Below are positions 1 through 11,109 of a stretch of DNA of 64,000 bases, in pieces. The first letter of the stretch is position 1; the number at the start of each line of letters is the position of its first letter. Where the stretch lies: positions 23,227 through 87,226 of the forward strand of contig JAIVFJ010000258.1 in assembly GCA_025765615.1 (NCBI GenBank), given 5' to 3'. A program made the position numbers and the translations under genes. Source of the DNA: Zopfochytrium polystomum. Lineage: Eukaryota > Chytridiomycota > Chytridiomycetes > Chytridiales > Chytridiaceae. The notes beneath the pieces are model-generated. The model did not search any database. It saw only the letters and a program-made list of their open reading frames with translations, and was not told the origin of the DNA.

Positions 1-264
1 CTTACGCACGTTGCACCAATGTGAGGATTGATCCACGCACACATACAGACACAACGACCACCCACTTTGAGACAATCACAAAACTCCATTCTTTCAACAC
101 GGCGTGCTTTGTTCAAAAAAAATTTGCAAATTCAACAAGCTGAAGCTTTCATTTTGCTCTACCACAGCACGGTCAGATGCTCCGCTTCATGTGAGTACAT
201 CTTTCCAACAACAATTTGGCCAAGCAGATTCAAATAATTTCCACCCCTGAACTACTCCATCACA

Positions 265-3200
265 ATGTCCCACGACTCTTCCTCTCCCTCAATTAAAAAA
301 AAAAGCTCGAGTATCTTGGGAGTTATCCCCATCCGATCCTACAAGTTTTGGGTTGAAGTCCAGTACATGGATGATCCTTCCGTCCAAGTTCTTGAATTGT
401 CCACTCCTAATGTCAAAACTCTGAAGGAAGTGGTTTGTAAATCAAGTCATTTCAACTTCTTTTGAACTGACCGCTTTCCTTCAAGATCTTCAAAAAGACA
501 GATGCTTTTCTTGGCCAAGATATCCAGATCTTGTTGAGAGCTCATGATGGCACCAAGGATGTCACGGATGCTGAAACTCTGGTCGAGCATTTGATTCGAA
601 CCTCGGCGATTGAGAAAATGGCGCGTTTCCAGATTCAGCCGAAGAAGAGTGTGAACAGTCAGTTGCAGTCTCTGCCCAGTACTGCCCCCCCCAATCAGAC
701 CCTCAAAGATTTATGATGGCTTCCTGTCCTACCAGTAAGTTCCAACCGGATTTAAATCTTAACTCACTTAATTGTTCTTCTGATTTTCTCACTTCCAGAT
801 GGAATAGCCAGGATGTTGTAAAGGGCATCCACAAGGACCTCACATCCAATGGACTTGAAATCTGGTTTGATTTGAGTGATATGTGTGGGTCTGTTAGCAA
901 GGCGATGACTGAAGGAGTTGACTCCAGCAAAGTCTTTATCCCTGTTTTGACCCTTGATTACGAGGTATGAGGGAACTTGATTTCACACCAGTGTGCTCAC
1001 TGTTCCACAAGAAATCAGAAAACTGTCTTTTGGAGATAAGATATGCGACAACCAGGAAGAAACCAAAGGCTCCAGTCAGGCTTTTGAAGCAAGGTGAAGA
1101 TGCAAAGGGAGAGTCGTTTGGACTGACTGCAATGTGAGTTGGAATGATTGAATTCTGAAAAACAGCCTCCACTAACACACAACACCAAGGCTTTTGTATG
1201 CTGACTTTGCTGGAAAAAGCTATGGCTCTGCTGAGTGGAATGCTCAGATGAATATTCTTGTGACTCAGATCAAGCATTGTCAGTCTGTCCCAGCTGCTGC
1301 TCAGCCTTCTGTTTCTGCAAGTTCTGCGCCCACTGATGTGTTGAAAGACTGGCTCAATCCAGTTGACTCTGAAGTGGATGCTGAGAAGCACTTGAAAGCC
1401 TATGTTGCAGGCACCCGTGAATTCTACCTGACAGCAGTCCATGAGTGGCTGCAGTCAGCTGATGTGACCTCTCCTGTCCTGTGGTTGAATGGAGGGGCTG
1501 GACTTGGAAAATCTGTGATTGCCTGGCTTGTGAGCCAAAACCCCCCCAGCAAGTTTGTGCTTGGCTCTGTGTTCTACTGTCGCCATGATGACTCGCAGAA
1601 GAACAGTCCGCAGCGCCTTCTATCCACTACTGTGTGGAACCTGTGTTCTGTCCTGCCCTCTTTTAGGCAATTCTGTGAAAGGGCAAGGGATGAAGATGTC
1701 AAGAATGGAGATGACAGTATTTTGAAGAAACCCCAAGAAGCATTCAAGCAGATTCTTGTTGATGGATTGAAGCAGCTGGATGCCAGTGACAAGCAGAAGA
1801 ATGTGTTACTGATCATTGATGCTTTGGATGAGTGTGGAACCCCGGGCAGCAAGGACAGAACTGGTTTGTTGGACCTCCTGTTCCTTGCTGCGGAGGAGCT
1901 GCCCCCGTTTATAAGGATATTCACCACTGGAAGGCCTGAGGAGGATGTCTATCGCACCATGATGAAGTTGGATTCCATGGTTCTTGAGCCAAATGATGAG
2001 GAGAACAGAAAAGATATGAATTTGTTTGTGGAAACCACGCTGTCAAAGTCCTTCCCTGTGGGCACGCTGACTTCAGACGATGTGGAGACATTGTCTGCTG
2101 AGCTTTTTGAGAGATCTTCAGGCATCTTCCAATTTGCGCACCTTGCCTGCAATGAGCTTGCACAAGTTCAGCCTGACCAAGTCCTTGAAACTGTCCAGAA
2201 CTTTGGTGTTGGAATAGATGGAGTGTATGAGCAGTTTTTTCAGGACCAGTCAAGTCAACACCAACAACTTTAGACTTGTGATGAAGATTGTTCTTGCTGC
2301 CAAGGAGCCTATCCCTCAAGATGTCATTGCGGAGCTGCTTGGTGTTGCGTCTCATGTGGTTGGACAGGTTCTTGTGGAGGCAAGTATTGAATAATTTTTT
2401 GACCAAACAATCTATCCAGATTCATCGCATTCTGGACAGAAGTGATGAAGGGAGAGTGAAAGTTATGCACAAAAGCCTTGTAGACTATCTGGTTTCAGGC
2501 AAGAGGTGCTTAGACCGTCAGTTCTTCATCCGTCTTTCCGAAGCCAGAAGAGACATTACTTTGTCCTGCTTGGAGATAATGGTCCAGCACAATGGCTCGC
2601 TGGAGAACAAGTATGAATCTCTGAATGGCACTGATGGCTTTATGACACAGAATGCCACCGCTCAGTATGCCTTCAAATTTTGGCTCTTTCACCTTGAAGA
2701 CGTTGGCCAAGATGTATGTCAGAGCTGGAAAGAGTGGAAGGAATTTGCTTCACCACACATGTTTGGGCCAGCAGCACTGTGCATTGCAATCATGCTGAAA
2801 AGGGACTGGCTTGTCCAGGCTGTTCTTCAAGCAGGAGAAGGAAAGTTAATCGTCAGTGTGGCCAAAAAAATGAAAGTATTCCCTTCAACTCCGCTATACG
2901 AAGCAGCGAAAAGAGGATTGGCAACTGCTTGCAAAGCATTGATTCAGGTTGGGGGGGAAGACGTCAATTGTAGAGGTTATAGCCCAGGCGACAGAAACCA
3001 ATATGTTGGAATGAACAGGACTCCATTGATGATTGCAGCAGCAGGGGGCCATTTGCAGACTGTTCATCTCCTTCTTGATTTGGGTGCAGACAAAACTTTA
3101 GTGGATGCAAATGGTCATGAAGCTTATCAGTATGGCTGCAGATATTTTATTCTGAAATGGCATGCAACAACGGTAAGCTCCAAAATCAGTTGCCATGCCC

Positions 3201-5440
3201 CTGACTTCTAACAGAATGTTCAAAGACCAATGAATCTTCCATATGGGACTTTTTCACTCACAGACAACTTCAAAATGACCTCCAGGACTAGTTTCAGATA
3301 AACAATGAGACAATCGACGCAGTTAATCCTTCTGGAAAGACACCACTCCACATTGCGTCAGACAATGGCCACTTAGAAGTGGTAAAGTGGTTGTTGGGGC
3401 ATGGAGCCGCTGTGAATACTGAGGACGAGGGCAAGCGGACACCACTCCACTTTGCATTGAACGGTGGCCATTTAGAAGTGGTCAATTGGTTGTTGGAGCA
3501 TGGAGCCACTGTGGATGCTGAGGACAAGGACAAGCGGACACCACTCCACTTTGCATCGCTGAATGGCCATTTAGAAGTGGTCAAGTGGTTGTTGGAGCAT
3601 GGAGCCACTGTGAATGCTGAGAACGAGACCAAGTGGACACCACTCCACTCTGCATCAAACCGTGGCCATTTGGAAGTGGTCAAGTGGTTGTTAGAGCGGG
3701 GAGCCACTGTGAATGCCGAGAACAAGGACAATCAGACACCACTCCACTTTGCATCGCAGAATGGCCATTTAGAAGTGGTCAAGTGGTTGCTGGAGCACAG
3801 AGCCACTGTGAATGCTGAGGACAAGGACAAGTGGACAGCACTCCACTGTGCATCGGGCGCTGGCCATTTGGAAGTGGTCAAGTGGTTGTTGGAGCAAGGA
3901 GCCACCGTGAATGCTGAGACCAAGGACAAGTTGACACCACTCCACTTTGCATGGCTATTTAAAAGTGGTCAAGTGGTTGTTGGAGCACAGAGCCACTGTG
4001 AATGCTGAGGAGAAGGACAAGTTGACACCACTCCACTTTGCATCGAACGGTGGCCATTTAGAAGTGGTCAAGTTGTTATTGGAGTGTGGAGCCACTGTGA
4101 ATACTGAGAACAAGGATGAGCAGACACCACTCCACTTTGCGTCGCAGAGTGGCCATTTAGAAGTGGTCCAGTGGTTGTTGGAGCACAGAGCCACTGTGAA
4201 TGCTCAGGACAAGGACAAGTTGACACCACTCCACTTTGCAACGCAGAATGGCCATTTAGAAGTGGTCAAGTGGTTGTTGGACTACGGAGCCACTGTGAAT
4301 GCTGAGGAGAAGGAGAAGTGGACACCACTCCACTTTGCATCGGGCACTGGCCATTTAGAAGTGGTCAAGTGGTTGTTAGAGCACAGAGCCACTGTGAATG
4401 CTGAGAACAGGGACGAGCAGACACCTCTCCACTTTGCATCACAGAATGGCTATTTAGAAGTGGTCAAGTGGTTGTTGGACTACGGAGCCACTGTGAATGC
4501 TGAGGAGAAGGACAAGTGGACACCACTCCATTCTGCATCAAACCGTGGCCATTTGGAAGTTGTCAAGTGGTTGTTGGAGCACGGAGCCGCTGTAAATGCT
4601 GAGAACAAGGACAAGTGGACACCACTCCACTTTGCATCGAACACTAGCTATTTAGAAGTGGTCAAGTGCTTGTTGGAGCATGGAGCCACTGTGGATGCTG
4701 AGGACAAGGACAAGTGGACACCACTCCACTTCGCATCGAATGGTGGCCATTTGAAAGTGGTCAAGGGGTTGTTGGAGCACGGAGCCACTGTGAATGCTGA
4801 GAACAAGAACAAGTTGACACCACTCCACTTTGCATCAAATGGTGGCCATTTGGAAGCAGTTAAATGGTTGTTGGAGCAAGGAGCCACTGTGAATGCTGAG
4901 AACAAGGACAAGTGGACACCACTCCACTTTGCATCGAATGGTGGCCATTCGGAAGTGGCCAAGTGGTTGTTGGAGCATGGAGCCACTGTGAACGCTGAGA
5001 ACAAGGAAGAGCAGACACCACTCCACTTTGCTTCGAACCATGGTCATTTGGAAGTTGTCAAGTGGTTGTTGGAGCATGGAGCCACTGTGAATGCTGAGAA
5101 CAAGAACAAGTTGAAACCACTCCACTTTGCATCGAACAGTGGTCATTTAGAAGTGGTCAAGTGGTTGTTGGAGCACGGATCCACTGTGAATGCTGAGAAC
5201 AAAGGCAAGCGGACACCCCTCCACTTTGCATCACAGAATGGCCATTTGGAAGTTGTCAAGTGGTTGTTTGAGCACGGAGCCACTGTGAATGCTGAGGACA
5301 AAGACAAGCGGACACCACTTGACTTTGCATCGAACGGTGGCCATTTAGAAGTGGTCAAGTGGTTCAAAGGAAGTGGGCATCATGATGTTTGCCGAATTCC
5401 TGCATGGTCAAGAGTCCTCAATGCTCCCTGCTTCTTTTGA
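265..5440 (+). CDS. TIR-NACHT-ankyrin NLR-like receptor, seven-exon model with frame breaks
   Basis: Model exons are 265-432, 486-734, 799-964, 1012-1133, 1190-2379, 2420-3172 and 3298-5437; the 2380-2419 intron is GC-AG. The product is about 1,600 residues. Residues 1-125 may hold a ubiquitin-like module (inference). A TIR domain follows at about 130-250: it opens YDGFLSYQW, has a BB-loop-like GLEIWFDLSDMCGS, and then ENCLLEIRYA, whose Glu sits where TIR NADases keep the catalytic one. A NACHT NTPase has Walker A GGAGLGKS (nt ~1492) and Walker B LLIIDALDE (nt ~1805). Two divergent ankyrin repeats lie in exon 6 and about 20 near-identical ones in exon 7. Family knowledge: NLRs sense ligands through the C-terminal repeats and signal through the N-terminal domain. 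The frame breaks at a C8 run (674-681), at a T6 run (~2235-2240) and by an 8-nt deletion in ankyrin repeat 7 (~3952). It is either a recent pseudogene or has sequence errors; domain identity is secure. Confidence 0.8.
3337..5370 (+). repeat. Tandem 99-nt ankyrin-repeat array, about 20.5 units
   Basis: Twenty full 33-residue ankyrin units and one partial unit follow the pattern TPLHFASxxGHLEVVKWLL then EHGATVNAEnKDK. They are nearly identical at DNA level. Variation is concentrated at the two residues before GHLEVV (NG, QN, GT, NR, SG and others), in the residues after VNAE, and at the last residue of each unit (W, R, L or Q). Unit 7 lacks 8 nt at about 3952, which shifts the frame. Such homogeneity suggests recent expansion or gene conversion, and also makes the array prone to assembly error. 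Confidence 0.95.
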
Positions 5441-5827
5441 GGCTGGAAGGACGGATGGCAGAGCTGGTGAAGTTTCCCTGGAGTCCAAGGTGGAATGAAT
5501 ACCGCTGGTTCTTTAGACCATGCACACAGAAATGCAGGAACTCGTCTGCGTGGGTTCTTTGGACTTTTTAGCAACTCGAAATAGTAGGTTTTCCTTTTGA
5601 ATCTCTTTTCCTCTTCTTGATGGATTGCTTTCCAAACGAAGTAACTTCAGCTGTTTCGTCCATTTTTGAAGCTTTACTGAATTTTCACCTTTGTGAGGTG
5701 TTATCAGTCTTCTCTGAGGGGAGAGTGGACGGAGTGTCGGAGCTGGAGATGTGTGGGTGAGTGTGTGTGTCTGTTTGTGTTGTTTGCGTGTGTTCTGTGG
5801 TGGTTTTACTCCAGAACCTGGAAAGAG

Positions 5828-5833
5828 AATAAA
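5828..5833 (+). terminator. Candidate polyadenylation signal of the NLR-like gene
   Basis: AATAAA lies 388 nt after the stop codon of the NLR-like gene, in a 3' region rich in GT and T (GTGTGTGTGTCTGTTTGTG at about 5760-5780). It is a plausible 3'-end signal; no transcript evidence is available. Confidence 0.5.
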
Positions 5834-7800
5834 GACGCTGTTCTTAGTTATGATACATAATTATGGTATGCTTGCCAAGTGGAAAAAAAATTGAGAGTGC
5901 GGAGGGTGGAATCCAAAGTTGCCAAAACTATGCGGGTCTGTTGTGTTGGTCAGTCTTGGTCCACTTCTTCATTGTATATTGTTTAACGCCCACTTCATAA
6001 TCTGATACATTACTCAAACATTTTAGTCCGTTGTGCGCAATCATATCTCAGATCGAAATTAAATTGTTTTATACTTGACCTTTCGCCATGTAATTCTTAT
6101 TCCTCTGTTGAATTTTTGTTTTTTTTGGTGTAAATCAAGACCATTCATTCTAGCTTCGTCTGTCGGTTTTTCGAAAGGTCATTTATTAATTTTTTTCTTT
6201 GTATTTCTTATCCGCGTTCAGAATCCTTTATACACGAGTCCAAGTGATAATCCAATAATAGTGTCACCAAAACATTCTTTAGCATCTATGTGCTTCGTAA
6301 TTCCTTGTGTTCTTTTGTATTTGGTGATGGTTATTTGATCCATTATATGTCCACTGTTTTGTACTTTTTCTTTTAATCATTCAGGTATTTCTGCACACTT
6401 CTTTAGTTTCTTTGGTCTGTAAGAGCTTGGTTCAAATGCGTCGCCATCTCCATCTCCATCTGCCAAAAAACGAAAATTCAAAAATCTGCAGGGGCTGGTG
6501 GTTCATTTGAACCGAGCTCTAATTGTATTCACATCTATAATGTATTGTTCTTCTTTTCAATCTTTCATTCCACTTTTCAGTGTCTATTTTTTCTAACAGA
6601 TCTTGTTCTTCTTCTTCTCTGATCCACTCGCTCAAATTTAAGTCCTTTCATTTTTTGTACACACAATTTTTTGCATTTCCAATTTTATTATTGCTAAGAG
6701 CTTGGTTCAAATGCATTGCCATTGCCATCAGCCCTCACAAAAAAAAAAAATTGAAAAACTCTGGTTCACATCACTCCACCGCCATTTCCTTCACCTTTTC
6801 GTTTTCCTTTTGGAGGTCGTTTTGAGAAGAAAAGGCGGAAAAGGTTTTTGAGCAAACAAGGAAATGTTGTTCCAAGTGCTGTTCAGGGTTAGGGCAAAAG
6901 GAGATGTCTATGGGCCACTGGACAGGACAATGTATTTGGAGTCTTAAGAAGCCCAAGAAACACAAAGAAACTCTCCTCTACACAAAGAGAAGACTCTCAC
7001 ACTCAGACCAAAGGCAGCTGTGAAAGGGTGGCACACTAGCAAAGAATGTGAGCAGGGGGGTTGAGGGGGGCGGCAGTTCCCCCACTAGGGCTCAGGGGGT
7101 GGGAGCCCCCTCCAAACAGAGAAGTGTGGGGTGGCTGAAACCCCTCCCCCCCCCCCAAAAATACTATTTCTGCTTATAATTTTGCAAAGTCAACTGGGCT
7201 GTTGTTTCTATCAATCAATGATTTGTAACTCTCTGAAAGGGGCAGCAAAATTCAAAAAGGAAGGAAGTCAACAGGCTGTCTGTCTATCCGAGTTGAAGTC
7301 AACAGATTGCCTGTCTACCTCCCCATCTATGGGAGTGGCAGTCAACAGACAGTCAATGAGTTGTCTGTCTTCCTCTCTGTCTCTGACTCTGGCTATTGGC
7401 TGTTGGTGGACAAGTTATCAAATTGTCAGCAACCTCTCTCTTTTAAGTGGGGGGTTGAGGGGGCGCCAGGAGCCCCCTGACCCAAAAACAATTTTCCTCC
7501 ATCCCTCTCCAAATATCCTGCCACTGCATTCATTGTGGACTGCCACACTCTTTATTTGTCTATTTTTAGCCTGCTACACTCTTCAGTATCGTCGTTTTTC
7601 CAACTTTTTTTTTTTTTTTTTTTTTTGGAAAAACAAGGCTTTTGCAGCTGAACTCTTTCCTAATTGCAATCAGTGGGGGGGAACCTAACTTTTTGTCTTT
7701 GGTGTCCAATCAAAACTCAGTGGCGAAATTCAAATGGAAGCAAGTCAACACTGTGGGCCATGGCCAGTCACATAGCTACCATTTTGCATCAGAAACGGAT
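5834..7800. other. AT-rich intergenic region without a convincing gene
   Basis: Only short open frames occur and none resembles a known protein. A diverged direct repeat (AGAGCTTGGTTCAAATGC) is at about 6423 and 6700, each copy followed by an A-rich stretch, possibly old retroposon tails. GC-rich motifs with a self-complementary AGGGGG...CCCCCT core occur at about 7050-7120 and 7445-7490, and a poly(T) tract lies at about 7603-7626. Confidence 0.5.
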
Positions 7801-7804
7801 CTGT

Positions 7805-8017
7805 AGCTACCATTTTCAGCAAAATGGTAGCTCTGGGACCAGAAATTTTCGGAAAGGAGTGGGGAATGAAACCAGAGGCAAGAAAAATGGTGTTCAGAGC
7901 TCCCATTTTTCAAGAATGGGAGCTGGGGGAAACCAGTTTTTGCCAAAGGTGGTGGGGATTGAAACAAGAGACAAGGAAAAATGGTGGTGGGAGCTCCCAT
8001 CTTCCAAGAATGGGAGC
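7805..8017. repeat. ~93-bp tandem repeat carrying one hairpin per unit
   Basis: Three near-perfect inverted repeats start at 7805, 7898 and 7992, so they are spaced 93 and 94 nt apart. The first has a 12-bp stem AGCTACCATTTT with a 4-nt loop; the other two have AGCTCCCAT-type stems of 9-10 bp with 7-8-nt loops. The spacers are themselves related (each contains GAAAC, AGANGCAAG-like and AAAAATGGTG segments). This is therefore a diverged tandem repeat with phased hairpins, not three independent palindromes. No function can be assigned. Confidence 0.75.
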
Positions 8018-8039
8018 TGGCACACCCACCTCAAAGTGA

Positions 8040-8486
8040 TCAGAGGGTGGATACGGGCTGAATGTCGGCGAGCACAAAGGCCGCCGGCGCCCACGACGGC
8101 TCAAAGTCGGCCTTGCGCCTGACCGTGTACTTGGTCGTCATGTTGGCGACGAGGTCGACCGTTATCTGCGCGACGGGCAGCGTCTGCTTGCTGCGGTTGT
8201 TGACGACGCGCAAGACGCCCGCGATGAACCACGGCCCAGCGACGGCAGCCCGTTGAACCCGTGCACCAGCGGATGCCCCTCTGCGTACGACGCCGGCATC
8301 AAACCGCCGCCAACACTGTCGTCGTCGAGCGCGCGGTACAGGCCGATCTCGACGTCGCCCGTCCACCGCAGTATGAACGACTACTCGAGGCCGCTCTGGC
8401 GCGACGCCTGGCGGCAGCGCAGCAACCTCGGGCACGACCTTGCGGTTCTCGAGGTCGCCGGCGAACAGGATACCTGCGGGGTCCAA
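8040..8486 (-). pseudogene. Frame-broken coding remnant, family not recognised
   Basis: Protein-like sequence on the minus strand jumps between frames. One stretch reads AGDLENRKVVPEV. Another reads WTGDVEIGLYRALDDD and continues to HPLVHGFNGLPSLG. A third contains GVLRVVNNRSKQTLPVAQI and ends ADIQPVSTL followed by a stop. At least two frame changes are needed to join them. The beta-rich, hydrophobic/polar alternation could suit an arrestin-like or carbohydrate-related beta-sandwich, but I cannot assign a family. It lies downstream of the GH26-like gene on the same strand and could be a separate decayed gene. Confidence 0.45.
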
Positions 8487-9153
8487 TGAGAATCATGAGC
8501 GATAGCATCCCCTTCACGTCCTCCAGCACAGCGTCGTTTTTTTCTTACTCAACCGCGAGTCAAATAAAAAAAAAATAAATTAAACAAAAGTCCGGCTGGG
8601 AATTCGTCCACACCCTCGCAGATTGAAGTCAACGGTGGAGCGCAGTCGCATTTTTCGCACGACGGGATTTTGGGAGGGAGGACGTAAAAACGGGCATTCA
8701 GAGAGCGCCTTTCATGGCGGGCGCGGGAGCCAAGCCAAGGGCATCTGCGAAGATCTAGTGATCCAACGCAGGCTGGAAACAAACAAACCTCTTTAAAAAG
8801 GCAAGACGGCTCAGTCGATTTACGGTAGAAGCTACTGTTAAAGTAGGACATCTCCGAGAGATCCGTTGAGCCACTGCTTATTTTGATACACGTTAAATTC
8901 TTTGTTTGTTTCTTGTATGACTGGTGGGGATTTGGGGCGCAAAGGGTTAATAATTGTGCCCGGTCGAAAAACAGAAGGGCGGGGGTGAGGTTTCTCAGCA
9001 ACGAGGTCCAAAGGCATAAGAGAAAGAGAACGGATTCGAGGGTACCAAAAAAAAATCGATTCTTTTTTAAAGGAGAAGAAGAAGAAATGGGATCTAATGT
9101 AGTAGAGGCCGGCCTTGCTGGTGTTTCCTTGCGTGCTTGAAAAAAGAACGCAA

Positions 9154-10566
9154 TCACATCACGAGCACCATCCACACCGCGACGACCGCCGCCGCCGCCG
9201 CCCACGCCCACCCGCCGCGTTCCCCACGCCCCACCGGCCGTCGCCGCGCTCTTCGTCGTGCTCGCCGTCGCCGTCACCGTCCCCGTCGCGGTCCCCGTCG
9301 GCAAAGTCTCCGTCCCCGTCGGGTCCATCCCGAACCGGAACCCGCCCGCCCACGCGAACCGCCCCGCTCCAGCCCCCGAAATGTCGGCCTTGAGCGCCGC
9401 GACCGTCTCCGCGTCGACCGAGACGCGGAAGTCCCGCGTCACCCCGCCGTCCTCGGTTTTGACGAACTCGAAGAGGTCGGTGAGCTTGAAGAGCGGGTAG
9501 GTGGAGGCGAAGGTCGCGTTGGTGAGGTAGGAGCGCCAGTAGGAGCGCTGCAGGGCGAGACGACCGACGCCGGGGGCCAGTGTTGTGGTGGTGTTGGTGG
9601 TCGGGTTGGTGTAGGCCATTTGGAAGGCCGCGCCGCCTTCGCTGATCTGTGTGTGTGTGTGCGTGCGTGTGTGTGTGTGTGTGTGTGTGTGAACCAAAAC
9701 GAGTTTTTAGTAGACTGTGGCGTAACCCCCGTTACTATCTCTTACCATCATGGGCTTCTTGTACTTTTGCGCGAACATGGTGTAGAACGGAAACTTTGGG
9801 TTCGGCCCCTCTTGGCCGCCCTGGATCATGGTTTCGACGAACCCGGCGGGCGCCTCGTTGTTCACCGTGTGCGGGTACCCGTCGGCGAGGAAGCCCTTCC
9901 AGTACAGCGACAGCGCGATCCAGTCGACGTACTCCTCGCCCGGCCAGTACGGCGAGTACGGGTCGTCGTCGTTGTCGAGCTTCTGGTTTCCGCTGGTGTC
10001 CAGCGTCGCGACGTCGGCGTCGCCGCGCGGGTCGCCGAACGGGTAGTTGTTGCCGGCGTTCGGCGCCCAGATGATCCCGACGCGCTTGGTTTGCGCGCGG
10101 ATCTTGGTCACGAGGTCGCGGAAGGCTGGAGAGGGTTCGCCGGGGGGCGAGTCAGATACGGCGGGCAAGAAAAAAAGTATAATGGGCCGAAAGAAGGCAA
10201 GTACGACCGAACCTGCGACGAACGCCTTGGGCTGCTGTCCGTACGAGAACCAGTTGCCGTTCATTTCGGGAGCGAAGCGGAGCATGACTTTCCGCGACGA
10301 CTTGTCGGGCCGCGAGATGTTGTCGAGCTGGTCGACGAGCAGTTTGACGTCGCTGTCGTTGTAGCCGCTAAAGCCTTTCTTTGGGTAGACCGTGATGATG
10401 AGGATCGCGTCTGCGTGCGGGGATGGGTTGTTCGTGAATGAGCATTGACGATGCTACACTCTTTGTGCGCTCAAATACGATCGCATCCTGCGTGCGTGCG
10501 CACGCACACGAGCGCGCTCTCGCGCGCTTTAACGTACACGCACATTCACAAACACACACACGCACA

Positions 10567-10607
<41 letters not shown>

Positions 10608-11109
10608 CACACACACACACACGCACACGCACACACACACTCACACCACACCCACCCACCCACCCACCCGTATTCGTCGCCTCGACGGCGCTCAAGTTGG
10701 CGGTAACAGTGGCGCCCGTGTACGGCGACACCTCGAGCGGAATGTCCTGGGTGAACATGAAGGCGCCTGCGCTGTTTCCGATGCGGGCGTTGAACTGGGA
10801 CGGGCTGTCGCCGCCCGAGGGGCTGTCCTTTGGATCCTGCGTGTCGACCCACGCGCCGATGATGAGCTTGCCGTCGGCGGGTTCGTAGAGGCCTGGGGAG
10901 TTGCGTGTGGAAGGGGAGGGGATTAGGGGGGGTTGTTTGCGTGTGGGGGGTGGGACGGATGCGTTACCGAGGGCGGTCGTTGGCGTGACTGTGACGAGGA
11001 TGGCGGCGGACGCGAGGACGACAAGGGCGGCAGCGAGGGTGGAGAAGGGAGAGAGTGCCCTCTTGCGATGGTGTGGGGGTTTGGCGCAAGCGGCGGAGTC
11101 GCGGGACAT
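9154..11109 (-). CDS. GH26-family-like glycoside hydrolase, membrane-anchored or secreted
   Basis: Five model exons (genomic): 11109-10968, 10892-10668, 10410-10213, 10125-9746 and 9646 downward. Residues ~17-45 form a hydrophobic signal/anchor segment (STLAAALVVLASAAILVTV). The catalytic domain shows LRFAPEMNGNWFSYG, matching the GH26 acid/base motif around Glu in an EMNG context. IIWAPN and WPGEEYVDWIALSLYW follow. Across the fourth intron the sequence KPMM-ISEGG supplies the expected nucleophile Glu. GH26 enzymes are mostly beta-mannanases or related endo-glycanases; a wall or plant polysaccharide substrate is inferred. The frame that follows the catalytic domain drifts into low complexity, whereas a neighbouring frame ends in AWAAAAAVVAVWMVLVM and a stop at 9154, a typical hydrophobic or GPI-type tail, so a one-base break near 9185-9250 is likely. 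Two introns carry CA/GT microsatellites. Confidence 0.8.
9647..9690. repeat. GT/CA microsatellite inside the fourth intron of the GH26-like gene
   Basis: An almost pure GT array lies directly at the 3' splice site of the 99-nt intron 9647-9745 (sense strand CACACA...CAG). Confidence 0.85.
10544..10667. repeat. CA microsatellite inside the second intron of the GH26-like gene
   Basis: A long CA array ending in CCCACCCA repeats fills much of the 257-nt intron 10411-10667; the GGGTGGGTGGG motif overlaps the 5' splice site in the sense strand. Confidence 0.85.

Noticed and set aside
674..681. Programmed ribosomal frameshift at the C8 run of the NLR-like gene
   Set aside because: Similar one-base breaks occur at homopolymers in several unrelated genes of the window, so sequence error is the simpler explanation.
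3294..5367. Minus-strand open frames (MSLFSAFTVAPCSNN-type repeats) over the ankyrin array
   Set aside because: They are the antisense shadow of the 99-nt ankyrin repeat; their periodicity is fully explained by the sense gene.
3337..5370. CRISPR-like or satellite interpretation of the 99-bp repeats
   Set aside because: The repeats are contiguous, in frame and encode canonical ankyrin units; there are no spacers.
7131..7688. 185-codon plus-strand open frame
   Set aside because: It starts in a C-run and ends beyond a poly(T) tract, with Phe/Ser-rich composition from homopolymers; no domain or codon signal.
10438..10926. His/Thr-rich open frames over the CA repeats
   Set aside because: They read an intronic microsatellite of the GH26-like gene on the opposite strand.
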